Origin: Aldrovandia affinis
Lineage: Eukaryota > Chordata > Actinopteri > Notacanthiformes > Halosauridae
DNA: 64,000 nucleotides
Assembly (NCBI GenBank): GCA_029706075.1
Contig: JAINUG010000020.1
Location: forward strand, 5,609,860-5,673,859
Reading direction: 5' to 3'
The notes below the pieces were generated by a model. The model was given only the letters and a program-made list of their open reading frames with translations. It was not told where the DNA came from and ran no database searches. The first letter of the stretch is position 1, and each line of letters opens with the position of its first letter. This document shows, piece by piece, positions 34,271 through 49,500 of the stretch. A program made the translations under genes and the position numbers.

Positions 34271-37200
34271 CCGTACAACCGTGTCACAGTTGAACTATGT
34301 ACAATTGCACTCCTGTTGTAATAATACATTTATTTGTGGGCGCCCTTCTGGACACTCAAGGTCACCTTACAGAAAAATAAACATCAAATAAGTTAAAAGC
34401 ACCATACAGAACAGGTTACAGACAGCAACATACGGATAGGACTGACACATGTAAATGTGTCATGCATTATATGTATTTGTACATGTTGTACTCCTGTGTC
34501 ACCTCTATGCCATCTGTACCTTTGTAGAAAGCTCAGCAGGTGAGGCATGCACAGTCCAGCAATATACATGCTCACGCTGAGCACCTTTACTCTGAAGCAT
34601 GACTTTCTTATTTTAAAAAAATCATAATCATATTAAAGTATGGTATCTCGACTCTTATTTAAAAAATCACATTCATATTAAAGTATTGTATCTGGACTAG
34701 GTTTTAAAATGGTGAAAACGTTACCTAGCCTTCAAATTTAAAATTAGTCAGTAATGTAATTTGACTGGCAAAACGGGCAAATGTGGGTATGCAGATTTAT
34801 ATCTAATGAAATTAAGATGCTTCAGTTGTGACAGAGAACTGCCCCAAAGAGCTTCGATTGAATGTGTCCCTTATGTTCTGTTTGTCAGTCATTTATACAC
34901 TTTTACAAAAACATTTTCAATGCACGTATTTACGGATGTATGAATATACATTACAGATGGAAGACCTTGCTTTTCCAATGGAGAAATTCCACTCACATTT
35001 GTGTTGTGTGTTAACTGAATTCTTTGGGTGTTTGACCAGAGCATTTTAAGCCTAAAAACATTTTCTAAGTTGCATTTAGGCAGATTTCAAAACCAGTAAA
35101 AATTCCCTGCTCGTCCCTAAATTATTCTCCGCTGCTTTAGAAGCTTAGAATTTTCATGAATAGCAGCCTTGGGGTTTTTTTTTTTGGATGATAGCCAGGC
35201 GGGTACAAGAATTCTCAAAAAATAATTTTCCGATTGCATTTTGGGATATAATGCATGACTCTTGTGATCAGTCCACTTACCTGAGTCATCTTGTGTTTAA
35301 GGACACAACTCCAGGCAAGCTGGCAGTGCTGGAAAAGACAATGCATTATTGATATAATGAATGAATTAGACGGGGTATAAATGCGGTTCTTGCTAATGGT
35401 ACACATGCTTAGCGGTGCCTGCTCGGGGCAAGCATAAGGCTGTTGGAATATGCTGGCTAACTTAAAGCTTGAAATGATGGTGAAACTGTGAAACCAGAGC
35501 AAGAAGAGGATCAGAATTCCAGAATGCTCCTCAATTACGCATAAATTTCAAGCCGGTGCAAATCCTGTTTCCAGCCAGTGAATTGCCCGCTGGAAAAAAA
35601 TATGATATTAGACAGCATAATAGGCAGTCAAAGCTCTCATAGCTGGCATAACTTAGTCCAAACACAAATTATTTCTGTATTTCCACATCTGAAGAAGATC
35701 AAAAGCCCTCCAATTCCCTTCCTGTTCAGGCATCAAATGTGTTTCCACATTAAAAGATGTATAAAAAAAAGATGATGCTGGAACTACTAATAAAAAAATG
35801 GTAAGAACTTGCCTGGACTAATTGAGGTAGGAAATAAAATGGGTGTCTTTCTACCTCATTTATTCCACCCCTCGTAGTTACGTTGACATTAGTAATGATG
35901 GAAACAATCCTTCACTTTTCCGTGGCCTAGATTCAGCATGATTATCCCAATAAGCTAATTTAATGCCACCTTTGCTGTATACAGTAATTGGGTTCCACAT
36001 TTTGGATGCATGTCAATTACTTTATGATATCCTCAGGCAATCATATCAGTCTTCAATTACGCAGATGTCTTCTAGAGACACACACAAGCTCACACACACA
36101 CACACACACTTCCTACTTCAGATGATGGCGTATGACTAAGAAAATACATTTAGACTTGCTTGACTGCTGTAGTGGCAGGGCTGTGCTGTCTGTCTGCTGT
36201 AGAGGTTCTAATGTGATTTTGGCCTGTTAGGGTGTGAATTCTTATTTTTAGGTGGTAGAAAATAGTCAACTTTATTCGCATGCACCTTGCAATACAAAAC
36301 ATTACGCTTAAAGGTAAGGATATTTTCACTGAAAATGATTCAATCAGAAATTATATCTGGATATGCTCAACCTCAACTAAGGAAAGCAACTACTCAAACA
36401 ACATACCAATGAGAGTATATATGTATTTAAGCCACGTGCACATTCTCTTCGATAATGAGGCTCTGAATTCAAAAGGCACTTGGATAGTTGTATGGTAAGA
36501 CTCAGAGAAAGTTGGACATTCGAATAATTTATGTTGTAACCCCCATCGTCTTGGTGTGTGCTTGGTACATCCGGCGAATCTGTCTTGAGCTAATCATTAA
36601 TTTTCAGATGCTTTGATAGTTTCCAGAGCAGTTCATTTCCAACTCCAATTGGATATAGACATTAGATGATCGTTGTAACAAACAACCGGTAATTGTTCAG
36701 AAAAGAGCCGTAAGTGCCGATTTTTATTGTTATCTTTTACTGTTGACATTATTATGGCTGTGTGTGGCAGTGCTTGGAGTAAACCACTGGGTATTAGAGG
36801 AGAAAGAAGATAGATGTTACACAGTTGACTTGACGATGAAGTCTTTTATGCTGTAGCGAGCAAAAAACCCAAAATGCTGACCTTTTTCTGTAGATGACGT
36901 AATGTAAGGTTCATGGTGCTTTTTCATCTTGGACCATGCAATGCATTCTCTATTCCGTGTTTTTGTTCGTTCTTGCAGAGGGACATTCGCTAATTAGGTC
37001 AAGTGAGCATCCATTTCAATACCTTAGGTCTGCCGCACCTGTCGTCCTCAGGCCACCTGCGAGAGCCATGTGCATCACCATTGTTGGGAATTCAGGAATT
37101 TGTGCACCAAGGCCCCACTGGACACCATGTGTTGGAAAATCCACTCCGCCACATATCTGACATGTTATAATAAGCATAAACAAGCTTATTTCTGAGGCTT

Positions 37201-37318
37201 TGATGTGCTAATTTTCTGGAGGCGAACATGTTGCGATTGACTAACAGAAAATGCGTCTTGGGCATTTGTTGTTTTCCATTCAATTATTTATTTGATCTGC
37301 AGATGTCCCAATACACCA

Positions 37319-37386
37319 GGGAGGGTGGTGGAATGGGGGGAGGAGGTTGGCGGGGTGGGGGGAGGAGTGTGGTGGGGGGGGGGGGG
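37319..37386. repeat. G-rich tract with quadruplex potential
   Basis: Many G runs of three to seven and a terminal run of about 13 G on the + strand. Confidence 0.7.
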
Positions 37387-39751
37387 ATTGTTGATAATGG
37401 AATTGGCCTATCAGTGCTAAAAGGTTTCAGAATTTATACAGTTCTGCACACACATTTCTGTACACACAGCTGGGTTTTTATGGAGAAGTATGTGACTTGC
37501 TCAGTGATGTTAGTCAGCCAGGCACTTACCCATGATCCTCGGGTCCGAAGTCAAGTGCCCTTACAGCTGATCTGCGCCGCGGCTACTGTGTTCTGTGGCG
37601 TCAGCTGATGGCGCAGCGTGGGTGTAGAACACGCCGTATGGAGCCACTCTGTGGGTATGTGGGCGCTGAAGTGTGAGGGACTGCAGATGATGGCAGATGG
37701 AGAGTGGGCAGAATTATCAAGAAGACCAATTATTTGTAATCGCGTTGGCAGAGACGTGAAGTTGAGCCACGTTTCTGCATGCCTGAATCAGGCAGCTGTA
37801 GCGAGCCTGGCTGTCGTCGCTGCCTTCTCCTCACCAGAGCTTTGGTCACAGATACAGGCTGTGCTGTGAGCTTTCACCTGCCTTTTACTTGAACGGATAA
37901 TTTATTCTTATTGTAAAGGCATGAATAATACAAGCAAACCATTACTGTTGTCTCGGCGTTATGGCATTGAATGCGTGCAACAGTAGACTGCTAATGAGAA
38001 AATGTTCATTTCTGAAAAACTGTTCTCATTGTAAGACATTTGATGAATGTCATGAGAGAACAACCTTTTATACGTGACTCAGTGTGCTATAAGACGCTCT
38101 GAACAAGGGCATTTGTGAAGACGATTGGTAGTGGATTAAAAATGTTCTTACATTTTAGTTTCACGTGGGGGGCTGAGAATTGAACTGGGGTCACCTGCAT
38201 TCCAGCGAATGTCCCTTAGAGTCCCAGGGGAAATCTGAGGATTGAACACGATCACCTGTGCTTCCCAACAAAAGAGCCACCCTTAAGGTCAAAAGGTCTT
38301 ATCCACTTGGCGAGGCAGAGTACGGTTATGCCTACACCGGGCCAGCCTCTGTCTGTGTTTTTTCCTTAATGCGCCATTCATTCATCCCTATCCTACACCG
38401 GCAACCCCACATATTTGAATGGGGAGTGGACCCGGGGCTGGACCCATCAATTGCGCGGTCGATGTGGTCTTGTGTTTATGTATGCAGTGGTTATGTTGCA
38501 ATACTGCAAACTTTGTCTCAGCTTATCAAAGTTTGTTTATCAGAGTTATCCGTTTTTGTGTTTTTTTTTTTTTTTTGCAAAAATGTTGAGGCACAAAAGA
38601 AAATTGTCTGAAGGGTGAAGCAGCACACCTTCAGGTAAGGGCTCAGTAAATTTGCGTTTCTAGTTACATGAACCATGAAACATTTACACCATCTCCTTAA
38701 ATGCAGCCTCCCACAGTGTTTCTGTTTTTTATCCTCACAGCAGCTGTATCAGAGACTGCTTCTGCACTTCCGCAAGTAATACATCTATGAAGGTCCATAG
38801 TGCTTGATAAGTCTCCCCCTTACTCTACCTGTGCCACCACCCATAGGTATGCACTTAGTGTGTGTGATGACTTAAAGTACATTCGAGTAAATGTACTCTT
38901 TCAGCAGACGCTGCTCAAAAAGGCAAATTGGAAGCCTGTGAGTGAATTCACACCACCTCCCTATTCCACTGAGTTCCGTCAGAGTGGTTCCAGCAGAGCC
39001 TCGAGTGTGTCCGAGAGCTGTCGGGCTGCGTTAAGACTGAAAGCCGGGCCTACTCCGTGTCACTTTAGAGGAGTGGCAGTGTGGTTCTGTTGCCCAGCAC
39101 CGCCGAATGCGTGTTCCACTCAGGGCTCCCGGGAGGCTGGGCAGTTTAGTGCTGCAAAGCAGTGTCTGCACTGCTGAACACATTGGGCCGGCCCCGTGGT
39201 CCTGACGTCTTTCATCTCTACTGCCGTGTGGAAGTCGCCTCAGAATGAGTAATGGGTTTGAAAGACTTTCTCAGCACTGGGCGTATGTTTCAAGTGGAGG
39301 TGATTGTGCCAGCCAGTACCCTCTCCCTTAGAATACCAGACAAACTGGTTCTGTTTAGAGGAGTGTGCTGGGGAGAGGGGGAGGCAGAGGGGGGGGGGTG
39401 TTGGAATTGAGGTGGAGGAAGGCTGAAAGATAGTAAGGTCTAATTATGTGTGTTTTGCTGAGGGGGGATTTGGTGTTCAATGAAGAGTTAAGTTTCACGT
39501 GGTAATTAATATTCCCACTGGACTGAATCCATGTGAACACATTGCTCACTCTTACAGAACATCACAGATCATAATCCTCGAGGTTCAGCAGGGTCAGCTA
39601 TTGTAACAGCACAGTGCTCTATAACTTGAAATTAGTATCAAGCAGTCATTTTGTGAATCGCGTTTATTCCTCTGCATCGTTACAAACCCTGAGCTGTTCT
39701 CTGTTCAAGCAGAACCTCTCTGAATCGGTCCACTCCCATTTGGCCCCTTGA

Positions 39752-41357
<1,606 letters not shown>

Positions 41358-41621
41358 CAGTGCTTAATTTGTGCCGGGGTTAGCCGGGGCACAGCCCTGG
41401 CAAATGCCAAGAATCCGACTTTGCGCCCCGGCAAATGTCTTACTCAGAATCAGAGCCCCGGGCTCATAAATATCTGAAGTGCAACAACAACGCGTATTTT
41501 AAACTGGTATTAGTCAACGCTACGTCCAGTGAACATTACAACATTACCCTTTTTTTCTCCGCGGGTGGTTGGGGGAGGCGAGTTGAGCCCCGGCATCTCT
41601 TATTTGACAAATTAAGCACTG
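41358..41621. mobile_element. hAT-like MITE
   Basis: Ends CAGTGCTTAATTTG and CAAATTAAGCACTG are inverted repeats. Flanking 8-mers ATAATACC and ATTATACC match at 7 of 8, a slightly decayed hAT duplication. The interior is GC-rich with no transposase. Confidence 0.75.
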
Positions 41622-42180
41622 ATTATACCACACACGCATATTGAATGTGAATATAAGTATTTCAGGCTTGTTCTTTTACTATCCATTGCTGGGAAAATAA
41701 TCTCAGTCATGGGTGTATTTATAACACACCATATTCCACAATAACAGACTGATAAAATCTTAAACCTTTTGATTTTATGTTACCTGCTGATGTGAAATTA
41801 TAAAGCATCTGCAGACCCTACCCTTCAGCATCCCTCGTAACATTTTCTATTTTCCTTAATGGCATTTATTTTTCAGCCTTAATTACTGCTGGCTTTTCCT
41901 AGCTTTGGGTATCCATGATCAAAGGTACAGAAATATGTCAAAATTTCCATAATTGCATTCCACTTTTGCACTGGAAAACCTTTCTAAATCATTTGGTGTT
42001 TTGTGTTAAGACTACAGTAGACTCAATTTTTATTCATGAACAAAAGAGATCATATAAAATAAACTATCTAAGTAACGAGCTTTATTTTACACTCGCGAAT
42101 GCAGAAAATTATATTCTTTAATAATTATGCATTGGCACGAACTACAATCGAACGGTTCCCCAATTTTATTTTTTTTCTCA
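41622..42180 (+). other. celsr2: celsr2 intron 2 segment
   Basis: AT-rich, nothing recognised. Confidence 0.5.
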
Positions 42181-42287
42181 GAAAGATCAAGAATCACAAA
42201 TATTCACACCCCTGTTATCAGTACTTTGTGGTTCTTCCCTTGGGCATTATAACAGCAAGTAGTCACCCTCTGTAGTGTCGTACGAGG

Positions 42288-42656
42288 TTATGGAACTTCT
42301 TCCTCCATGCAGAATTGTTCTAGTTCCTTCAGATTCTTGGGTTGACGTTTGTGGTCTGCTTTTTTTTGTTCAAACCACAAATGTTCAATTGGATTTAGGT
42401 CTGGAGACTGAGATGGCCTTGTCAGGACATTCATCTTGTGCTCTGTCCATTTCTTAGTTGCTTTGGACGTATGTTTGGGATCGTTGTCTTGTTGGAAGGT
42501 CCATCTGCGGCCAAGGCGTAGCTTCCTGGCAGAGGGAACAAGGTTTTTGGACAAAATATCTTGGTACATTCTGGAGTTCATGGTTCCTTCTATTTTAACA
42601 ACCCCAAAACAACCCCAAAGAATTAAATATCCACCACCATGTTTCACCGTAGACAT
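42288..42656 (-). pseudogene. Tc1-like transposase, catalytic C-terminal part
   Basis: A 122-codon frame with the [12 protein letters not shown] motif, [12 protein letters not shown] (second catalytic D) and [12 protein letters not shown] (third acidic residue), the classic DD34E signature of Tc1. The spacing from D of 'DND' to E of 'PIE' fits the family. The first catalytic aspartate would be in the upstream part. In its frame the protein is cut off at the start, so it is a pseudogene. Confidence 0.9.
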
Positions 42657-42743
42657 GAGGTGCTTTTCAACATTACTTGCATTGTTTGGACGCCAAATAT
42701 AACACTGATGTGCATGTCCAACAAGCTTGATTTTTGTTTAATC

Positions 42744-42989
42744 TCACCACAAGACACAGTTCCAATTGTAGTTCAGATGTAGTTGGACGAATTCAAGATG
42801 CCTTTTTCGGTGAATTGTCTTCAAGAGGCTTCCTTCTTGCACCTCTGCCATAAAGGCCATTGTCATGTAGGCATCGTCGAATGGTAGCTTTAGACACCTT
42901 GTAACCCCAAGATGCCAGGTTGTTTCGGAGATCTTGAACTGTGCACCTTGGACTTTTTCGTCTCTCAAACCATCCATCTCACTACACAT
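42744..42989 (-). pseudogene. Tc1-like transposase, N-terminal/middle remnant
   Basis: An 81-codon frame containing SETTWHLGVTRCLK and a RKRHLEFVQLHLNYNWNCVLW-like stretch, matching the segment before 'SDE' in Tc1 transposases. It is separated from the catalytic part by a frameshift. Confidence 0.7.
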
Positions 42990-43120
42990 GGGGCCAATAT
43001 AAACTTGCGTCCTCTACCTGTCAGGTTAGCCACTGTTCCAGAGGCCTTAAACTTCCTAAAAATTTACACAACAGTGGAAAGTGGTATCTTTAACTTTTTA
43101 CTGATTTTTTTGTCCTGATC

Positions 43121-43335
43121 TGTAGAGGTCAATAACATTTTTGTCTGGTGCTTTCAGGGAGTTATTTGAACAATTGTATTAGTGTTGTAGGTTTGGAATT
43201 TTCTGCATTTTTTGAGAATAAAATATACCTCATTACTTATAGGTTATTTTATATGATATCTTTATCTTTATCAAGGTTGTGAATTAAAACTCTACTGCAC
43301 TGTGGGGAGATTTGGGAGTAAAAAAATTATTGTAA

Positions 43336-43376
<41 letters not shown>

Positions 43377-44769
43377 CAAAATGAGCCCATACATATAGAA
43401 AAGGGGGAAAGGCAAAACATGGCAACCAGCTAGTTCTTTAGCTATCAATAACCTTGTTAAAGAGACAGAAGAGTGATTTTACTGTGTTGTTCCCCCTTTT
43501 AAGTTACTACTGGCCAGTAGGTATTTTATGTATATATATGTGTGTGTGTATGTATGTATATATATATATTTATATACTGTATGTCAGTGGCGATTTCTTT
43601 AAGACAATGAGGGAAGCTTGGCTTCCCCAATATATTTTGGGGGGATGGGAAATATTTTTTTAAATACAACAATAATAAACATTTTTACTTGATATCTATT
43701 TTAAAAAATACCACAGATAGAGAGTGGAATGTCAATTCCATGGTATGCCACTTATACTGAAATGTTTTGTTTAAACCAACCAGCACTATCTATCGCCTCA
43801 TGCGCTTGAAGCTGTCAGTGGAAGCTCGGCCAGTCACAGTTTATATATATATATATATTATATATAGCAGTCAGTATTTTCATTTTTTTCCAATTGTTTA
43901 ACCAAACACTAGTTCTGCGTTTCAATCTTTTTTCAATAGCTGGGGATGTATGTCTTTGCCTGTCTATGATACAGGCCATGATGTGGACACAAATGAGAGC
44001 AAAGAAAAAGAAAAAAGGGCCAAGAGCACAACTTACTGAAGCGTTCCACGCTTCTGCATCACCTTGACACAGATTCCTGCTCATACAGGGAGGCGTACAA
44101 GCTCACCATGGCAACTGCAGCCCGTCGTCAGGGGCCTGAAGTGTAGAGCCATGAGCCGTGGTGACTGATTCGCACTACCACGTTTTTTTTTTTTTTTTTT
44201 TCTTTCTTCTCTCTCTCTCTCTCTCTCGCTCTTCTTGGCTCTCTGTTACTGTATAATTTAATGTGGTAAGTGCTGTGAATGTAACACCCTGCCACGCGTG
44301 ATTTAGAGACTGGAAGCAACACGGAGGGCTGTTGGAACTAACAGAATTGCTTTTTCATCAGCAGGGGAAGTGGAAAAGCAGAAGGGCTTTGTTCAAAACT
44401 GACCACTGTCCCCGTTGTCCACAACTTTAAACAACAAAATGCAATTGGTGTTTTCATCTCTCACAGATCACAATGATTTTGGCAGTCACAGAAAATGAAC
44501 AAAGAAAGTTGTGTAGGAAACAGACTTAAAGCACACGTAGGAGCACTTGCTTAAATGTATCGCTCAAAGTAGAAAACAGTTCGTTCTGGTTGAGCTGAAT
44601 GGAGAGCGTAAGTGCGCGAGTACAGGAAAGGCGGGAGACTGTGAGAGTTTGCATAATTCTCAAATGAAAGATCATTTTGACAAATCTACGTCGGGGAACT
44701 GAATGCAGCGCACACGAAGAGGAGTAGCAGGTCTCTGATCTCAATCTGTCCTTTTTTTTGTTTGCTCAG
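43121..44769 (+). other. celsr2: celsr2 intron 2, distal part
   Basis: Contains (TG)n at 43338-43377, a (TA/TG)-rich run near 43530-43577, a possible old hAT-type end at about 43584 (CAGTGGCGATTTC), poly-T at 44183-44200 and (CT)n at 44208-44227. The acceptor TTTGCTCAG ends at 44769. No gene. Confidence 0.5.
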
Positions 44770-44992
44770 GGGAGAGGTGTGAGCTGTCATCCCGCTCCGG
44801 CCGCTGCACCCCAGGGGTCTGCAAAAACGGGGGCACCTGCGTCAACCTGCTGGTGGGGGGGTTCAAGTGCGAGTGCCCCACCGGGGCCTACGAGAAGCCC
44901 TACTGCCAGATGACCACACGCGGCTTCCCTCCCCAGTCCTTCCTCACCTTCAAGGGCCTCCGGCAGCGATTCCACTTCACCCTCTCGCTCAC
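44770..44992 (+). CDS. celsr2: celsr2 exon 3: EGF3 and start of laminin-G 1
   Basis: Encodes the rest of codon 1407 to two bases of codon 1481. GERCE closes EGF2; SGRCTPGVCKNGGTCVNLL...FKCECPTGAYEKPYC is EGF3 with six cysteines; FPPQSFLTFKGLRQRFHF starts the first laminin-G domain. The CTPGVCKNGGTCVNLLVGGFKC stretch is closest to CELSR2 among the paralogues. Acceptor TTTGCTCAG, donor GTAAGT; read-through meets TAA at the junction itself. Confidence 0.95.
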
Positions 44993-45427
44993 GTAAGTGC
45001 CCCCCGAGCGAACGCACTCGGGTGCCCACATGTACGTTTCCACCCGTTACCACTGAGTCACAAACCATTCGTAGGGTATATTCTCATGCGTCAAGACACA
45101 TTGACAACAGAATCTGATGGTCGCACTCCTAATAATGCTCCCCATCCCCAATCTTTAAGGAGAACCCGTTCAGTGACTGAAACTAATGGTTGAGTGTTTG
45201 CTCTCCAGGCAAGTAATTGCAAAAACATTCAAAATGCTTAGTATGTCCAGCTTTTACCCTCAAAGATAGAACAATATCAAATCGTAACAGAAGCCACTTG
45301 TTCTCTGTCTATGGTTATATGCATGAATGTGTGGTTTACACAGAGAAGGTTCCAGAAAATAAAGGGCTGACCTTCTGTACACAATAAGTGGTTTCAGTCT
45401 TTTCCTACAAATGACCCATAATGTCTA
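44993..45427 (+). other. celsr2: celsr2 intron 3, start
   Basis: Donor GTAAGT; nothing else recognised before the Tc1-like element. Confidence 0.5.
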
Positions 45428-45547
45428 CACTACTGGTCAAAAGTTTTAGAACGCCCCCATTTTCCAGTTTTTACTTAAATTTTATGCAGTTTAAGTCCAG
45501 TGAATAACCTGAAATGGTACAAAGGTAAGCGGTAAACTGCCAGAGGT

Positions 45548-45578
<31 letters not shown>

Positions 45579-45836
45579 ATGTTCCCCAAAACTGAAAAAG
45601 AATGTCCATTTCAGAGTTATAAAAAAGGCAATTTTCAGGGAACAAGTAATGGATTAACGTGGGTTAACAGTCACTCTGTGCAAGTCGCCGACTCTGGATC
45701 CAGCAAAAGAGCCCCAGACCATCACGCTTCCTCCTCCATGTTTGACAGTTGGTGTCACACGCTGAGGAACCATCCTTTCGCCTACTCGACGGCGTACAAA
45801 AACCCTGCGTGATGAACTGAAGATTTCAAATTTTGA

Positions 45837-46076
45837 TTAATCGGTCCATGAGACCTTCTTCCAGTCTTCAGTAGTCCACTGGCAGTGCTTCATGGCCCAG
45901 GCAAGCCTCTTTTTCTTATTTTGCCATCTTAGCAATGGCTTTCTTACTGCCACTTGACCTGCAGCTCGAAGTCTTCTCTTCACAGTTGAAACTGAGACTT
46001 TCTTACTTTGACCAGTGTTAAGCTGTGCTTGAAGCTGTTGTCGGCAGGCGGCAGTTGTAGGCGGCAGTGTTAGCAT
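45837..46076 (-). pseudogene. Tc1-like transposase fragment interrupted by SINE
   Basis: Minus-strand frame with QLQAQLNTGQSKKVSVSTVK, RWQNKKKRLAWAMKHCQWTT and EDWKKVSWTD. It corresponds residue by residue to the fragment at 19383-19646, but here the W.D residue is kept. It breaks at the SINE on one side and at a stop on the other. Confidence 0.8.
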
Positions 46077-46286
46077 AATGGTTAAGGAACTGGGCTTGTA
46101 ACGCAGAGGTTGCAGGTTCGATCCCAGGTCTGGGCACTGCCATTGTACCCTTGAGCAAGGTACTCAACCTGGATTGCTTCAGTAAAATATCCAGCTTTTT
46201 AAATGGATTGTATGTAAAGAAATGTGAAACTGTGTAAGTCGCTCTGGATAAGAGCGTCTGCTAAATGCCTGTAATGTAATGTAATG
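46055..46286 (+). mobile_element. tRNA-derived SINE with UnaL2-type tail, full length
   Basis: Head with box A-like TAGCATAATGGTTAAGGAAC and box B-like GGTTCGATCCC; body GTACCCTTGAGCAAGGTACT; tail stem-loop CGCTCTGGATAAGAGCG (46240-46256) and (TGTAA)n end. The same architecture is seen at 62290. It is nested in a Tc1-like element. Confidence 0.85.
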
Positions 46287-46582
46287 AGCCGCCTATCATG
46301 CAAGTTGTTGACTCTCAGGAACTTGTCTGCCAGACCTCTTCCTGTCAGTTTCCAAGTGCCTTTTGATGGTGTAGGAAACTACTCACTGCCAAAGAATGTA
46401 CATTATTTTTCAGTTTTTGGTAACCTAAGCTTTTTTAAATTTATTTTTTAATTTTTATTTTTTATATACCTCTGGCAGTTTACCGCTTACCTTTGTACCA
46501 TTTCAGGTTATTCACTGGACTTGAACTGCTTAAATTTCAGTAAAAACAGAAAAATTGGGGTGGTCTTTTGACTGGTAGTGTA

Positions 46583-49500
46583 TATCTAATACTATTCAAC
46601 ACAATAGAAATCTTTCAGATTAAGCTCTATCTAGATCGTCTTGGTCAACCATGCATAATGTTTAAACCTTTAAGGCTGTTACGTTTAACATCGTTTTTTT
46701 TGTCTAAATTAAATCTATAAATTCCTGAAAGTTCCAGCTTGTTTTAATCTCCCAGAATTAATAAGACAAACAACTCAGTTTAGAGACATTTCTGTGTGGA
46801 GTTTGTATTCACAAGGCATTTGAAGTAAAATCACAGGAAATCAATCATTTCCAACCAGTTGTTATCAGTCTTTATTTCTTTGGAATTCAAATGCTTAAAA
46901 ATCAGCCAAGATCATTCTCAGAAAAACCATCAGTACGGTACCCAGCGCCATCCTTTTTAAAATATATTTATGTCTGTGTCTTAACATGGGGAAAATAAAT
47001 GGGGGGGGAACCTGTCTTAGGTGGACATGCCAACCAAACGCCAAGCATGAGGTCAAAAGGTGTATGTTTGATTGCTTGTTATGACAAAAACAACACTGTC
47101 CCAGGTTTTGACATTTTCCAGAGTAGCGCTTTAGGGGCCCTTCAGTCCGTTCTGCTTATCTGTGTACTGCGTGATTTATGATTGGCCTGAGAGGGTGAGG
47201 CTGGTGTGAAAGACAGGTCAGCAGGGATTCTCGGATGAGAGAGGGCCACAGGAGAGGAAAGATGGCGGTCAGAGGCCTGGAGAGCCACTGCTTCAGATGC
47301 GGAGGTGCTTGCATAACCGAGACTCATCGTCTCCGTCTCTTGATTGTAATCAGGGACCTGGGGGCAGGTTGTGCGTGGGCAAAGGGGGAGCTCTGTTGAG
47401 TTAAGCGCTTGGCCTAGTTTGCCGCCGCCTCTCTTGCGGGTGATTAGAGAGGGTCCTGGGGGGGAGGAACCCTTCTGGAGCAGCGGGACCGTGGCCTGAA
47501 TCCGGAACAGCAGGGCGCTCGAGCACAAGTCTTCTGTTCCGAACTTTGGACATCCACAGCAGGACATTTGGTCTCTGTGGCACAGGGCAGTGCTGCAGTA
47601 AGCAGAGGGGGATGCGGTGCGGGGTCTGAAAGACAGAATGTAAGGGGGTTATGCATTCAGATCCTCGTTGGGCCTCGTTCCACTAACACATTTTCAGGCG
47701 TGTGAACGGATCGTGTGATTTGAGTTGTTTGTTCAGTTGGAAGCACTGCAGTTTGCTTGGTATCAGGGCATCTACCATGTAAGTAGCCGGTAGATATAAG
47801 GCCCGCGTACCATAGATAACAAGGACATTGCTAACATAAGGGATTTAGGCTATTAAGTTCCTTTTTTCAGTAAAATGACCTTGACTCATTTAAAATAATC
47901 AAACATCCCTTAATGTCTGAGGTGGGATTTAGGTTTTAAGCAGGCAATTCTTCGATGGCTTTGTGAAGGGCCTTCCAAGTTTTCAAGCCTGTTGGGATAG
48001 ACAGGAGGCAACTGGCACCATAGAAGAAGCATGTAAGTGGTTAAAGCGGTAAAGTGGGACTCGGCCATACCTTGTGGCATGGCTTCATATGTTCGGAAGA
48101 GGACCTTGAAATTGACCTTGAAGGGATACAGGAAGTCAGTGCAATTGTTGCATGATGGGAGTGAAGAGTAATCTGTTACTGGCTTTGGTGAGGAAGTGAA
48201 GTGCTGGACTGCAGTGCATGTGCCTGTAAACATAAAAGTAGGTGGACCACCTTGCAGTGAATCATGCAAACAAATTATAATAATGAATAAATAATTGGAG
48301 GAGGACCAGGGCCAATGGAGCTGAATATGGCCATGCTTCCTCAGTGACGTTTGCTCTAATACATTAACTGTACATGGCATACTTTGCTTTCATATTCTCA
48401 CACTGAGATCTGTTGAAATAAGGACTCACATGAATGCAGACTCAGGTACTGACAGGCACTTTTGGTCCTTGTTGTCCATTTCCACAGTGCAAGGATGTAT
48501 TGTTGTTGCACTATTGTATATATGTGTTTGAAACCGTTTGGTGTCAGAGTTTTTGGTTTGCCTTATTTAGCCTGCATAGATCCAGTGGCAAGCTAGCTAA
48601 TTGGTAACCGACAGACTTTTTCATATTTATATTTTACACCCACGTCGTCCGTGGGTTCAGTCTGTATGGATTTGTCTAGCGAAGAAGAGACGCTGACGGT
48701 AATGGGTGCGAGGGGTACGTTTTTTTAATTTCTGTCGTTCGGTGAGATCTGCATGGACCGGTTTCTTTTCAGTGTCTCGATACTTTGATGGATTGCTCAA
48801 TCAGAGCCATAAAAAGGGTCTAATGGTGTCCCGTCTCTGTAAAGCAAAACTCGCAAGGTCGTCAAAATCCCCAGTAACCGGAGGAGAGCCAGGTGATCGT
48901 GTTTCTCCTGCTTTGTTCTCCTTGACTTGAGATCATGGGAAATTTTCTTCAATGTGTGGTGGCTCTTTCTTTTTAATGACAGAGCCCATAGGCTGTTACT
49001 CCAGAAACACATTTGTGACGATTTGAGCATTTGCAGAACTTTTTGTGCATCAGGGACATATGAATGATGCTGAATGTTTGATTATTGTTTTTATTAATAA
49101 GAACTAAAGTAAGAATAATTCATTCTTAATTCTTTATAAGATTATTCTATTATTTTTGTTGTATTCTTTACATGGGTCACACACATGATAGCTGGGTCAA
49201 TGATAGTTGATGATCATTGAAATGTTAATGAGCTGGATTTACATAGTGCCTTCCATCCCCTTTCAAAGACCTAAAGAAATTCTGTTTTACAGAGATTCAG
49301 GAGAGCCTACATCAGCCACCACAAAATAAAATACAGCAGCCATGTTTGTGCCAGAATCGGGACATATCAGTTGAGAGGCAAAGATTTATGTAGCCAATTC
49401 ATAGGGGGGTGATAAAATGGCCAGATTTCGGAAGACGGGGTAGGAATTTAGCCAGGACTCTATACAGCTATACTATACAATGACTCCAATTTGATTTTTA

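Larger units (their letters stand above)
42185..43120 (-). mobile_element. Tc1-like transposon carrying a broken transposase
   Basis: Minus-strand coding remnants span most of the segment. The C-terminal half is well preserved (42288-42656) and an N-terminal part remains at 42744-42989 in another frame. Terminal inverted repeats were not resolved, so the limits are approximate. Confidence 0.7.
45428..46580 (-). mobile_element. Tc1/mariner-like transposon (family A, copy 2), split by a SINE
   Basis: Same family as the copy at 19090-20000. TA-flanked (45426-45427, 46581-46582), with CACTACTGGTCAAAAGTTTT at the left end and the inverted counterpart at the right. Transposase remnants run on the minus strand. 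A SINE (46055-46286) interrupts it. A run of 27 A lies at 45548-45574. Confidence 0.8.

Noticed and set aside
46055-46130. A tRNA gene
   Set aside because: Head of a UnaL2-tailed SINE; the same head and tail recur at 62290.
47910-48380. A 156-codon minus-strand ORF in intron 3
   Set aside because: No domain, no start context and no codon bias; likely chance.
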